DNA from: Ohtaekwangia sp.
GTDB lineage: Bacteria; Bacteroidota; Bacteroidia; Cytophagales; Cyclobacteriaceae
DNA: 64,000 nt
NCBI GenBank assembly: GCA_021155195.1
Contig: JAJNPV010000050.1
Location: forward strand, 682,001-746,000
Direction: 5' to 3'
The notes beneath the pieces are model-generated. The model saw nothing but the letters and a program-made list of their open reading frames with translations, did no database searches and was not told where the DNA came from. Shown piece by piece: positions 18,358 through 27,518 of this stretch. Position numbers and translations under genes: made by a program. Positions within the stretch are counted from its first letter, which is position 1; each line of letters starts with the position of its first letter.

Positions 18358-18388
18358 AGTGTCCTACATCTTTATGATGCAGGACACT
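18358..18388 (-). terminator. terminator of the amidohydrolase gene
   Basis: A 13-bp stem (AGTGTCCTxCATC) with a 5-base loop, continuous on the minus strand through one G-U pair and followed there by TTTATTTTGAAG. It starts 31 bases past the stop of the long minus-strand amidohydrolase gene and fits a Rho-independent terminator. Confidence 0.8.
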
Positions 18389-18418
18389 AAAACTTAGACT
18401 ATTTAAAAGTATGCTTGA

Positions 18419-21400
18419 TTACTTAATACCAGGTAATCCGGCTTGTGGGCTTACTTGTATTGTTCCAAATGATGGAGCCTTTTTAATGGTGGGATAAACT
18501 TCGTCCAGTGTATTTCCATCATATAATCGTCCGTTCTTCATCACTTTATTAACTGTGTTTGTATTTCGGATATTGGTTAATGGATTTTGATCCAGAATAA
18601 TTAAGTCGGCTAATTTACCAGCCTCAACACTTCCAAGATCGCCATCCAACCCAATTGCTTTTGCTCCCAGAATGGTTGCTACTTTCAACGCATTGTGATT
18701 GCTCATGCCACCCGAAGCCACACTCCACAATTCCCAATGATAGCCCAAGCCTTGAAGTTGTCCATGTGAACCAACACCTGCATTGCCACCTGCTTTTACC
18801 AGATCATTTACAAAACGGGCATGATCTTCAAATACATGTTCTTCTTTCATAAACCATCCCGGTCTTCTGCGCGACTTCTGATCGAGTTCTGATTTGGGTG
18901 TAAAGTGATTTAGTTTAGGATCGCCATTTACATTTTCAGTAGCGTAGTAAAAATTCTCAGCCCAAGGACCACCGTAGGCTACCAACAAGGTAGGTGTATA
19001 GGTCATTTTAGAAGCAGCAACTGCCGTTGTGAAATCTTTATACAATGGATAAATAGGGAATGCATGTTCATGACCGGGATATCCGTCAATGAGATTGGTC
19101 ATGTTGAGTTTAAAATCCAAACCGCCTTCGGTTGTAGGCATCAATTGCTGTTCTTTCGCAGCTTGGATTATCCACTGCCGATGTTGACGATTTCCCGTAA
19201 GGTACATTTTGATAGTCTTCGTATTGTAATATTCAGAGTACTGTTTCAAAATGTCTTTCGCTTGGTCTGCATCTTTCAAATTATATGCCCAATAGCCCAC
19301 ACCCGGGCCCGTTGAATAAATACGCGGGCCAATGATTTCACCGGTTTCAACCATATCGCTGTAGGTAAGCACATCGGTAGTTGCTGTTTGCGGATCGCGT
19401 GTGGTGGTAACGCCATAGGCTAAGTTGGCAGCATATACCCACACTTGCGTTTTGTGAATTCCCCAGGCAGGCCATACGTGCGCGTGTGTATCAACAAAGC
19501 CAGGCATTATAGTTTTGCCATTCAAATCCATTTTCTGCACGGAACCATCAACAGCAATAGAACCTGCAGCACCTACTTGTTTAATGCGCGCATTTTCAAT
19601 CAGCACATCACCTCGTTCAATCACTTCATCACCTTTCATAGTAATGATGCGCGCATTTTGCAACAGGATTTTTGCAACAGGAATGTCTTTTTGCACAGTT
19701 ACCTTAATGCGGATCTCGTTGGGTTTATAACTCTCATCCTTCTTCTCGTCTTTTCCTGCCTTGTCGGCAGGCAGGGTATCCGCTGCTTTGTCTTTATCAA
19801 CACCTTTTTTCTCATCCTCTTTTTTCCCTTCTTCCTTTGCTTTTGCTTCGGCCGCTTTCTTCTTTTTCAATTCTTCTTCTTTCGCCTTTGCTTCGGTAAG
19901 ATTATAGGTGAAGAATGCATTGCCTAAAGAGTAGTAAACATTTTTTGCATCGCGACTCCACACCGGAAACTCACCCCCTAGTTTGGTAAGCTTGCGTGCC
20001 GGAAACTGGGCTTTGTCGGCATCAGCCACAGAAATTTTTGGAACGTCACCGCCAGTTAAAGGAACGGTAACCACGTACACATCATTGTTAATTTTAACCA
20101 AGGCTTGATCGCCTTCGGGTGCCATGTAAATTACACTGGCATTAGAAGGTGTGCGCTGTGGTTCAGTAGCAGACTCAACCAACATACAATGGTTTTCATC
20201 TGCAATCGAGCCGTAGGTCATAATGCCCGTCACTTTCAAATGTTCCTTTTCATCAGTGCCATCCCATCGAATAGATACCAATCCTTTCTGTCCGCTATAC
20301 AAATAAATACGATCTCCTTTTTTTGTAAAGTGTGGAGAGCTTCTTCTTCTTGATTTGTCGATCACAGTAATTGCACCGCCATCACCCGATATCCAGGCAA
20401 TCTCTTCCTGACTGGCAAAAGAATTTGGACCATCTGATTCTTTAAAATTATTTGCCGTGCCTCTCATGAATACAATTTTGTTTCCTTGAAACGACCACGC
20501 AGGTTCCGCGTAAAGTGCCGGAGTTGAAGTGAGCTTTACAGGTTTTGCTCCCTTTAACTTAAAATTGATTTTATAAATATTTCCTTCAGTTCCTTCCCAG
20601 GTTACCCATGCAAGTTGTGTTCCATCCGGGCTCCACGTTGGTTGTGCTTCTGTAAAATTGTTACTCGTAATCCTTTTCGGTGTGCCGGAAGGCAAATCCA
20701 TCACATACAATCGATTCAATACGGTAAAAGCAACCTGTTTCCCATCGGGCGACACTACACCATCTCGGATTTGTGTAGCAATTATATCTTTATCGTCTTT
20801 GATTGGATATTTAAATTCTACCAAAGGCCCGAGTTGCAATTCGGTTTCCATTTGAAATGGAATGTTTACCGCACTGCCACCTGAAACCGGAATGCTATAA
20901 AACTTTCCACCATACGAAGCGATTACATTTTTGCTATCGGGAGTAAAGGACATAGCAGGCAACACACCAAGCGGTGCGATGGATTCTTGTTCATCGCGCT
21001 GAACAGGATAAGCCAACCACTTTTCGTCACCGGTTTTTAAATCACGAATGATTAATCCGGTTTGATCATTATGACGTGAACCAAACACTAACCATTTTCC
21101 ATCAGGCGATAAAGTAGGCGTAAATGCGGATCCGTATCGGGCAGTTTCTCTTTCAATCTCACCGGTTTCGCGATCATAAATAGCTAATTGGTATTGTGGA
21201 AGTTGTGCATTGTAGTTCCAGGCATTGTTACGTTGAGAGAACCAAATGTACCTTCCATCAGGACCAAATGCAGGCTCAACAGTTTTTAATGGATCGGGTT
21301 TATCAATCAATTGCGCACCAGAGCCGCCATCTTTATGGAACATCCAAAGTTTCAGATTGCGTGTTCCGCGTGACCCAATAATGTAATTTCCATCAGGTGT

Positions 21401-21853
21401 CCATTCAGCTGATTGATAGTGATCAACGTTTGCTTTAGTCACTTGCGTGGAATCTTTTTTGTCCAGCGAAAACCACCAGATATTTTCACCACCACTTCGG
21501 TCTGAGATGAACAACAGCTTTGTTCCATCCGGACTAAATTTTGGATTTGAGTCGAACGCCATACCACTGGTAAATTGAACGGGTTTGCCACCCGTAATCG
21601 GCATGGTAAAAATGTCGCCTAGAAAATCGAAGGCAATTGTTTTGCCATCAGGACTCACATCGAGTGACATCCAGGTTCCTTCATCGGTTTTAATGGGAAC
21701 ACGTCTTCCAACTTCAAGAGGCAAGTCTCTTTTCTTTTTCTCCTTTTCTTTCTTTACAGTGTCAGCTTTTACTTCCTTCTTAGGTTCCTGGGCATGGGTT
21801 TGGATACTCCATAATAAGAGCATCGCACAAAGTGGGGGATAGAATTTTTTCAT
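18419..21853 (-). CDS. TolB-type beta-propeller fused to a metal-dependent amidohydrolase
   Basis: Exported enzyme of 1144 residues. A signal peptide ends at about residue 21 (IQTHAQ). Residues about 50-650 hold repeated PD40/TolB blades (LDVSPDGKTIAF, PKFSPDGTKLLFISD, PTWSPDGTQLAWV). A highly charged Lys/Glu/Ala linker (about 655-710) leads to an amidohydrolase domain (about 720-1130). That domain has the metal motif MPGFVDTHAHVWPAW, further candidate ligand His residues in GHEHAF and GVGSHGQ, and the usual tail SVEAGKLADLIILDQNPL. Such fusions are common in Bacteroidota and are thought to act on periplasmic peptides or cyclic amides. The substrate is unknown. A Rho-independent terminator follows. 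Confidence 0.88.
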   Translation of the reverse strand: MKKFYPPLCAMLLLWSIQTHAQEPKKEVKADTVKKEKEKKKRDLPLEVGRRVPIKTDEGTWMSLDVSPDGKTIAFDFLGDIFTMPITGGKPVQFTSGMAFDSNPKFSPDGTKLLFISDRSGGENIWWFSLDKKDSTQVTKANVDHYQSAEWTPDGNYIIGSRGTRNLKLWMFHKDGGSGAQLIDKPDPLKTVEPAFGPDGRYIWFSQRNNAWNYNAQLPQYQLAIYDRETGEIERETARYGSAFTPTLSPDGKWLVFGSRHNDQTGLIIRDLKTGDEKWLAYPVQRDEQESIAPLGVLPAMSFTPDSKNVIASYGGKFYSIPVSGGSAVNIPFQMETELQLGPLVEFKYPIKDDKDIIATQIRDGVVSPDGKQVAFTVLNRLYVMDLPSGTPKRITSNNFTEAQPTWSPDGTQLAWVTWEGTEGNIYKINFKLKGAKPVKLTSTPALYAEPAWSFQGNKIVFMRGTANNFKESDGPNSFASQEEIAWISGDGGAITVIDKSRRRSSPHFTKKGDRIYLYSGQKGLVSIRWDGTDEKEHLKVTGIMTYGSIADENHCMLVESATEPQRTPSNASVIYMAPEGDQALVKINNDVYVVTVPLTGGDVPKISVADADKAQFPARKLTKLGGEFPVWSRDAKNVYYSLGNAFFTYNLTEAKAKEEELKKKKAAEAKAKEEGKKEDEKKGVDKDKAADTLPADKAGKDEKKDESYKPNEIRIKVTVQKDIPVAKILLQNARIITMKGDEVIERGDVLIENARIKQVGAAGSIAVDGSVQKMDLNGKTIMPGFVDTHAHVWPAWGIHKTQVWVYAANLAYGVTTTRDPQTATTDVLTYSDMVETGEIIGPRIYSTGPGVGYWAYNLKDADQAKDILKQYSEYYNTKTIKMYLTGNRQHRQWIIQAAKEQQLMPTTEGGLDFKLNMTNLIDGYPGHEHAFPIYPLYKDFTTAVAASKMTYTPTLLVAYGGPWAENFYYATENVNGDPKLNHFTPKSELDQKSRRRPGWFMKEEHVFEDHARFVNDLVKAGGNAGVGSHGQLQGLGYHWELWSVASGGMSNHNALKVATILGAKAIGLDGDLGSVEAGKLADLIILDQNPLTNIRNTNTVNKVMKNGRLYDGNTLDEVYPTIKKAPSFGTIQVSPQAGLPGIK

Positions 21854-22069
21854 AGTTAATTTTGAATAAACAGATCTAGTTACTTTAACAAAGCAGAAAA
21901 GGTTATTGATTTTTTATGGATGGTGAAAACAAGAAAAGGAGGGTCTAATGAGCGGAGTAAGACACAAAAGACAAACCTCTCTTTATTGCAATTAAAATTT
22001 GTTCTCCTAACTATGAAAACCCATTTTTAGGATTAAATAACGATTGTATCCAAAAAATTTTATTTCAAG

Positions 22070-22864
22070 ATGAAGGGGAAGATTTTTCTACTGTTTGCAA
22101 TGAACATTAATTTATTGAGTAGTGCTCAAATTCTTAAAGTGGATAAGGGTAGCCTTTTATTGGATTCTTCCCGCGTGCTTATTGGGAATGTAGGATTGAA
22201 TTTTGATATCCATAACAGAAGCGCCACTTCAGAAAGAGAAATAACCTTTGTAGGCCTGAAGGGAACATCCGACATCGTGTACCTGAGTCAAAAACACGCT
22301 TACATATCCATCAATTCAGTTCAGTATTTTAAGTCTACTGGAGGGCCGCTAACCAGCAATGGGTATTCTCATTTTAGAATAAATTTTCTAAGAATGAAAC
22401 CGCTGAGTTATGAAACATATACGCAAGTACAATATGATGACGGGCGAAGTATGCCTTTTCGATTTTTATATGGGGGTGGGGTTCGACTGAGATTGAAGGA
22501 ATCTAAAAAGATAAGTGCGCATGCGGGTATTGGTATTATGAATGAACTGGAGCACTGGAAAAATATCTCCACCGACAATTCCAAAATCACAAAACAAATT
22601 CTTAAAACTTCAGATTACGTAGGCGCTACGCTGCAACTCACTGACTTTGCAAGCATTATGCTTACATTTTATTACCAGGGAGGTTACGATAATCAGGATG
22701 ATGTTTTTAGAAACCGAGTTAGCTCGGACTTTGAGTTTAAAGTAAAGATGACCAATAAGATTTCATTTACTTCTTCGTGCGCACTGCAATATGAGGACAA
22801 ACCAATAATACCAATTCGTAAATTGGTATACTCTGTGCACAATGGTTTGATGTGGAATTTTTAA
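22070..22864 (+). CDS. DUF481-like outer-membrane beta-barrel protein
   Basis: Exported protein of 264 residues. The signal peptide ends near LLSSAQ (residue 19). The remainder alternates hydrophobic and polar residues in strands of barrel length with aromatic girdles (SHFRINFLRMKPLSYETYTQVQYDDGR, FRFLYGGGVRLRLKESKK), ending in a Phe. The pattern resembles DUF481 (YdiY-like) proteins, small outer-membrane barrels of unknown role. Its stop overlaps the stop of the convergent membrane-protein gene within TTAA. The 216 bases upstream (21854-22069) show no clear promoter or structure. Confidence 0.68.
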   Translation: MKGKIFLLFAMNINLLSSAQILKVDKGSLLLDSSRVLIGNVGLNFDIHNRSATSEREITFVGLKGTSDIVYLSQKHAYISINSVQYFKSTGGPLTSNGYSHFRINFLRMKPLSYETYTQVQYDDGRSMPFRFLYGGGVRLRLKESKKISAHAGIGIMNELEHWKNISTDNSKITKQILKTSDYVGATLQLTDFASIMLTFYYQGGYDNQDDVFRNRVSSDFEFKVKMTNKISFTSSCALQYEDKPIIPIRKLVYSVHNGLMWNF

Positions 22865-23250
22865 TGAGTGTTTATACCCAGTTGCTTTTTGATTATTTTC
22901 TTATCAACCCAATGTAATAAAAGAATAAAGGCAACACCAAAAACGATTAACCCCTGATACCCTGATAAAAAGGCGAATACTCCTGCTGTCAATTCAACTT
23001 TAACCAGAGCAAACGTAACAATCAAGGCAATCACCGAAAGAAATATTCCGGCAGCCATCCACCAGTAGTCGCGCCTCTCCTCTTTTTTATCAAGCATGGA
23101 AACAACCCGATCAGCAAATGAAATCGACACATGAAACTCAGGTTCTTTTTTTAAAGACTTAAAAACATGCTGATAAGCTTCACTGTCGATGTTAGCATCG
23201 TTAGTTAACCCTTGCTCTATCCTGTTTTGCAATTCTTCTTCAGCCTTCAT
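22861..23250 (-). CDS. small two-helix membrane protein, candidate anti-sigma factor
   Basis: Protein of 129 residues with a soluble N-terminus (1-62) and two hydrophobic helices (about 64-86 and 90-112), then a basic tail. Its start overlaps the stop of the upstream ECF sigma gene by four bases (ATGA), so they are translationally coupled. Size, topology and coupling suit an anti-sigma or accessory factor, but no zinc-binding anti-sigma motif (HxxxCxxC) is present. The assignment is by context only. Confidence 0.6.
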   Translation of the reverse strand: MKAEEELQNRIEQGLTNDANIDSEAYQHVFKSLKKEPEFHVSISFADRVVSMLDKKEERRDYWWMAAGIFLSVIALIVTFALVKVELTAGVFAFLSGYQGLIVFGVAFILLLHWVDKKIIKKQLGINTH

Positions 23251-23810
23251 AATTCCACTTCTTTACCAAGGTACTTTTTTACTTTGTCTTTCAATAATTG
23301 TCGCGCCCGGAACAAATAGTTTTTCACCGTTCCTTCCGGCAATCCGGTTATTTCTACAATCTCAGGATACGTCATCTTCTGCACATGATACAACGTGAGT
23401 ATCGCTTTGTATTGAGGGGGCAATTTTTCAATGAGTTGCGAAACTATAGTATCTATTTGCTGGTCAGCCAATGTTTCAGAAGCATCATCAATTGCAATAA
23501 ATCGCTCTAATGTGCTTTCGTCTTCGGGCAACTCACTAATTGCAATTTTACGCTTCCGCAGATGATTGATTCCATGCCGATAGGCAATGGTAGCAACCCA
23601 GGTGCTCAACTTCGATTGAAACGTAAACTCCCCCAACTTTTCATACACTTTCAAAAAAACATCCTGGCATAATTCCTCTCTATCTTCATGCCTATCAATA
23701 AGCCTTGCAACCATATGACCCACAAGTCTTTCGTGTTGCTTAATAAGCACCCGAAAGGCCTGCTTATCTCCACTTAATATTTGTGAGACAAGAGTACGGT
23801 CATCGATCAT
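23247..23810 (-). CDS. ECF-type RNA polymerase sigma factor
   Basis: Sigma factor of 187 residues from the ATG at 23810 (MIDDRTLVSQILSG); an in-frame GTG 15 bases upstream is possible. Region 2: RLIDRHEDREELCQDVFLKVYE and STWVATIAYRHGINHLRKRK. Region 4: LPPQYKAILTLYHVQKMTYPEIVEITGLPEGTVKNYLFRARQLLKD. It is transcribed with the small membrane protein that overlaps its end. Divergently encoded beyond a 210-base spacer is another small membrane protein, which may be a target. Confidence 0.92.
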   Translation of the reverse strand: MIDDRTLVSQILSGDKQAFRVLIKQHERLVGHMVARLIDRHEDREELCQDVFLKVYEKLGEFTFQSKLSTWVATIAYRHGINHLRKRKIAISELPEDESTLERFIAIDDASETLADQQIDTIVSQLIEKLPPQYKAILTLYHVQKMTYPEIVEITGLPEGTVKNYLFRARQLLKDKVKKYLGKEVEL

Positions 23811-23840
23811 TTTAGTGTTAGACACGCACTTTTCAACGGA

Positions 23841-23968
23841 TGTTGCAGGAAGATGGTTAAATATTGGATACTGGTCGCCAGATACTGGATTCTAATCTGG
23901 CAGAAATTATCTTTCAATTTATCCAGTATCAAGGATCGCGTATCTTTTATTTTAAACTTTCTGCAACA
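23841..23968. repeat. 128-bp imperfect palindromic element
   Basis: Ends are a 12-base inverted repeat (TGTTGCAGgAAG / CTTtCTGCAACA, 11 of 12 paired). Inside lies a perfect 10-base inverted repeat (GATACTGGAT at 23881, ATCCAGTATC at 23921) and two smaller ones (CTGG-TCG-CCAG, CCAGAT/ATCTGG). The nested symmetry and recurring ATACTGG word look like a dispersed MITE or REP-type element lodged between divergent genes. No clear target-site duplication is visible. Confidence 0.5.
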
Positions 23969-24020
23969 TTAGAAACCGAGGGTGTGTCTTACGCAGGAGA
24001 AACAATAAACGCTACAAATT

Positions 24021-24374
24021 ATGAACGAGAACCTGAAAGATGTCTTAATGCCCCTTGCGATTTTTAGTGGCTTGGGAGGCTCCATTTACTTCTTTACGAA
24101 AGTAATGACTGACTATATTCTAAAAAAGAAGATGATTGATAAAGGCTTTGTGAATGATGAAACGCAGGCCATTTTTAAGCAACACACTACGGATAACAAG
24201 TTTGGTTCTCTCAAATGGGGATTGACCGTATTCTTTGCAGGGCTTGCGTTAATAATCATGGAATATATTCCAGTGGCACCAGACTCTCCTCTTCCTTATG
24301 GATTATTTGCTGTTTCAGTTTCGCTTGGATTTCTTATTTACTATTTCGTTATCAAAAAAGAAGTCGGTAAATAA
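24021..24374 (+). CDS. small membrane protein, DUF6249-like
   Basis: Protein of 117 residues with three hydrophobic helices (about 8-27, 68-86 and 91-110) and a charged loop between the first two (LKKKMIDKGFVNDETQAIF). The pattern, with a KGFVN-type motif in the loop, resembles DUF6249 proteins, which in Bacteroidota often sit beside ECF sigma genes. Here the sigma gene is divergent, with a palindromic element between. No function is known. I am fairly sure it is a real gene but not of the family name. Confidence 0.65.
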   Translation: MNENLKDVLMPLAIFSGLGGSIYFFTKVMTDYILKKKMIDKGFVNDETQAIFKQHTTDNKFGSLKWGLTVFFAGLALIIMEYIPVAPDSPLPYGLFAVSVSLGFLIYYFVIKKEVGK

Positions 24375-24516
24375 TTGTACGAATCTGAACTAGCCTGTTC
24401 ACTTTTAATCAAACCAAAATTGTACAGCTACTAATTTTTAAAGAAAGAAGGAAAATAAGTCAGGCCTGGTTTTTGAAATCAACGCCTGCTTTTGAAATCA
24501 TCAACGATCATTCATT

Positions 24517-26931
24517 ATGTTCAGAAACTACATTAAGACAGCCGTGCGTAGTTTAGTACGCCACAAATTCTTTTCAGCAATAAATATATTTGGACTAGCT
24601 ATCGCTATGTCTATTTGTATGGGCATTATCATGTTGGTGGCCGATCAATTGAACTACGACCGGCATAATACAAAACGTGATCGTATCTATCGAATCACTA
24701 CACAGGAAGTAGATCAGCAGGGTGTTGTTACAGATAAGCAGGTAAATGCAGCTTCGTGCATGACACTGCGACAAGAATTATTGGAAAGTTATACAGGAAC
24801 TGAAAAGGTTGTGCGCATTATGCGCGGGTTCGGCAATGGATGGCTTGAATTTGAAAATCAAGATGTAAACATACCATTGGCTGGTTTTTTTGCCGATGCT
24901 GAAGTGTTTGATTTTTTTGAGTATGAGTTTCAATATGGAGATGCTACAACGGCTTTGAAGGAGCCATACTCGGTAGTGCTTACCCGCAAGGCTGCCAACA
25001 AACTTTTTAAAGAAGATAATCCTATTGGGCAAACAATTAAAATGGGAGAAAGCGGTACGTATACAATTACTGGGATTTTAAAGGATACAGAAAAAAAATC
25101 GCACATCGTGTTTGAAGCGTTAGCCAGTATGGCTACTGTAAAAAGTTTGCCTGACAAAAATGTACTTACGGAATGGACAAATTATTGGAATGGCTGGACG
25201 TACATTTTACCAGCAGTTGGTCAATCGCGCGAAAGCGTACAAGCCAACCTGGACAAAATTTATGAACAGCATATTGGAAGCATTAATAATCCGGGAGTGT
25301 ATAAAATGAGGTTTGGCCTTCAACCGCTCATGGCCATTACTCCGGGCCCACTTACCAACAATCCTGTAGGACCGGTGTTGCCCTGGTTTTTCATTTACTT
25401 TTTGGGTGGACTCGCTTTGGTGATTTTACTTACTTCCTGTTTCAACTTTACTAATCTTTCTATTGCACGGTCGTTAACACGTGCTCGCGAAATCGGTATT
25501 CGCAAAGTAACAGGTGCCGCGCGTTGGCAAATCTTTATCCAGTTTTTAAGCGAATCGATTGTTGTAGCCTTGGTTGCTCTAGTTTTTGCAATGGTGCTTT
25601 TACTGATGGTGAAACCTTTGATACTACAATTAAACTTTGCTCGTATTTTCAGATGGGACCTCGAAACAAATGGATTGGTGTTGGCTGTTTTTTTAATGTT
25701 TGCAACCGTGGTGGGGATCTTAGCCGGGTTTTTTCCGGCAGTTGTGCTTTCCGGATTTCAACCTGTTAAAGTGTTAAAGAGCCTGGCTACTATGAAATTG
25801 TTTTCACGAATGGGGTTGCGCAAAGTGCTACTGGTTTCACAGTTTACATTATCGCTGTTTTTTATTCTCTCCACGTTGGTATTATACAATCAACTAAATC
25901 TTTTCCTCAGCCAAGATCATGGTTTTAATATGGAAAAGAATATTCTGATCCGACTCAATAATACTTCTGCGCAGAATCTCAAAACAGAACTAAGTAAATA
26001 CAATAATATTACCAGTGTAGCAGCTTCATCGCATGTTCCGGCAGCAGGTACTTCTTATGGCAATGGTTACAAGCGAGTGTTGGATGACCCTGAATGGATA
26101 AACGTGGGATATTTTTTGGTGGATGAAGACTATCTCACTAACATGAATGTGAAATTACTAGCTGGTAGATTTTATTCAGCAGAAAGCAAAGAAGTAAATC
26201 AGGATTATATCGTAATCAACCAACAAGCAGTTAAGAAGTTGAACTTTGGATCGGAAGCAGATGCTATAGGGCAGGAATTAATTCAAGAGAACGACTCTAC
26301 TACAAGAACTATCATTGGAGTGGTAGCAGATTATAATCACCGCGATCTATTGCGTGAGATAAGCCCGATGGCATTGCGATATGATCCAACCCGATTCAAC
26401 CTGTTGCAGGTTTCTTATGTGGGTACCTACGATCAGGCGGCAGCTAATATTGAAAAGGGATGGGCACAGGTTAACCCCGATCTTAAAATCGATTATGAGT
26501 CAGTAGAATCTGAAGTGAAAAGTTTTTACGAGATACTTTTTGGAGACATAGTATCGGTACTAACCGTTATCGCTTCGCTTGCTATTCTTATTTCGTGCCT
26601 TGGCCTTTTAGGGATGGCTACTTATACAACGGAAACCCGGTTGAAAGAAATTTCAATTCGTAAAATTTTGGGATCAAGCAATGCTTCCCTGATTGCACTA
26701 CTTTCGAAAGGGTTTGTGAAATTGCTAGTACTATCCATCGTGATTGCTGTCCCATTGGCCTACTTCGCTAATAATGCCTGGTTGCAGCTGATTGCTTATC
26801 ATACTTCGTTCGATGTGGCGATTGTTTCGGTTGGCGTTCTTGTGCTGCTGGTATTTGGCGTTCTTACCATCGGTTCACAAACTATTCGAGCCACATTTAT
26901 CAATCCGGTTGAGAATTTGAAGAATGATTAA
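24517..26931 (+). CDS. FtsX/MacB-type ABC transporter permease
   Basis: Membrane protein of 804 residues. It starts with the pattern shared by this Bacteroidota family (NYIKTAVRSLVRHKFFSAINIFGLAIAMS), giving a first membrane helix at about 20-42. A large periplasmic MacB core domain follows (about 55-270). Three helices carrying an FtsX domain lie near 290-420, with the ARSLTRAREIGIRKVTGAARW element. A second periplasmic domain spans about 450-660 and a second FtsX block about 675-800 (TETRLKEISIRKILGSS). No ATPase gene is adjacent, as is common for this group. A second member begins at 62819. Export of lipids, peptides or toxic compounds is possible; the substrate is unknown. Confidence 0.88.
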   Translation: MFRNYIKTAVRSLVRHKFFSAINIFGLAIAMSICMGIIMLVADQLNYDRHNTKRDRIYRITTQEVDQQGVVTDKQVNAASCMTLRQELLESYTGTEKVVRIMRGFGNGWLEFENQDVNIPLAGFFADAEVFDFFEYEFQYGDATTALKEPYSVVLTRKAANKLFKEDNPIGQTIKMGESGTYTITGILKDTEKKSHIVFEALASMATVKSLPDKNVLTEWTNYWNGWTYILPAVGQSRESVQANLDKIYEQHIGSINNPGVYKMRFGLQPLMAITPGPLTNNPVGPVLPWFFIYFLGGLALVILLTSCFNFTNLSIARSLTRAREIGIRKVTGAARWQIFIQFLSESIVVALVALVFAMVLLLMVKPLILQLNFARIFRWDLETNGLVLAVFLMFATVVGILAGFFPAVVLSGFQPVKVLKSLATMKLFSRMGLRKVLLVSQFTLSLFFILSTLVLYNQLNLFLSQDHGFNMEKNILIRLNNTSAQNLKTELSKYNNITSVAASSHVPAAGTSYGNGYKRVLDDPEWINVGYFLVDEDYLTNMNVKLLAGRFYSAESKEVNQDYIVINQQAVKKLNFGSEADAIGQELIQENDSTTRTIIGVVADYNHRDLLREISPMALRYDPTRFNLLQVSYVGTYDQAAANIEKGWAQVNPDLKIDYESVESEVKSFYEILFGDIVSVLTVIASLAILISCLGLLGMATYTTETRLKEISIRKILGSSNASLIALLSKGFVKLLVLSIVIAVPLAYFANNAWLQLIAYHTSFDVAIVSVGVLVLLVFGVLTIGSQTIRATFINPVENLKND

Positions 26932-26934
26932 TTT

Positions 26935-27263
26935 TTATCCTATTACGAGCAATCCGAGGTTATTATTATTCGCAAAGGAGTTTATCTCAATTTTTTTGCT
27001 TATCAACAGATTCAACAAAAAATCATTCGACTGATTTCCTGTTTTTAATAATATTACTTTGGGTGGCCAACCATAAGCAGATAATATGTCGATGAAATCC
27101 TCATCATTGGTTACAATTGTATATTGTTCTTTTTTGGCAAAACTCCAGATAATTGAATCCTTCTCATTGTGCTTAAAGTAATCCAAAATGTGATTTACGG
27201 AGAAACCTTTTCCAAAGGTTTTGTCAAGCGCCACGAAAGATTGGCATCCAGCAAGAGTTTCAT
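26935..27263 (-). pseudogene. DUF5615 PIN-like toxin, frameshifted
   Basis: Toxin half of a DUF433/DUF5615 pair, broken early. The natural start is the ATG at 27263, overlapping the antitoxin stop by one base (TGATG). It reads MKLLLDANLSWRLTKPLEKV, the expected DUF5615 N-terminus with its conserved Asp, then meets a stop. The rest of the protein continues one frame back (VNHILDYFKHNEKDSIIWSF, then TIVTNDEDF and PPKVILLKTGNQ). Adding one T to the TTT run at 27203-27205 restores the join as LEKVFSVNHI. An uninterrupted frame from a TTG at 27273 exists but would replace the conserved N-terminus. Its 3' end lies three bases from the permease stop. A sequencing error or programmed frameshift cannot be excluded. 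Confidence 0.8.
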
Positions 27264-27490
27264 CAGGCCGCAATAATCTTTGTAATTTCTTGTTTGTGGG
27301 CTGCGTAGGAAAGTGCCGCTCTAATAAGGCTCTCCGTTAAATAAGGGTAATCATTTAAAATATCCTTTTCTGACATTCCTGAGGCAAACCATTGAAGGAC
27401 GTCAGAAACTGTAATTCTTGTCCCCTTCAAACACGGTTTGCCGAAGCGGATTTCCTTATCAATTACAATTAAGTCTGTAAAGTTTTCCAT
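27263..27490 (-). CDS. DUF433 antitoxin
   Basis: Protein of 75 residues matching DUF433: IRFGKPCLKGTRITVSDVLQWFASGMSEKDILNDYPYLTESLIRAAL. The family carries a small helix-turn-helix and is normally encoded directly upstream of a DUF5615 PIN-like nuclease, as here. It would bind its partner toxin and repress the shared promoter. The gene is intact although its toxin is frameshifted. It lies 28 bases after the RluB-like gene on the same strand, so read-through from that gene is possible. Confidence 0.9.
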   Translation of the reverse strand: MENFTDLIVIDKEIRFGKPCLKGTRITVSDVLQWFASGMSEKDILNDYPYLTESLIRAALSYAAHKQEITKIIAA

Positions 27491-27518
27491 ACTATAAAAG
27501 TAAGGAAAACTGGACTAT

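Noticed and set aside
23864..24067. Open frame of 67 codons before the DUF6249-like gene
   Set aside because: It runs through the nested palindromic element and overlaps the next gene out of frame; its protein has no domain or sensible composition.
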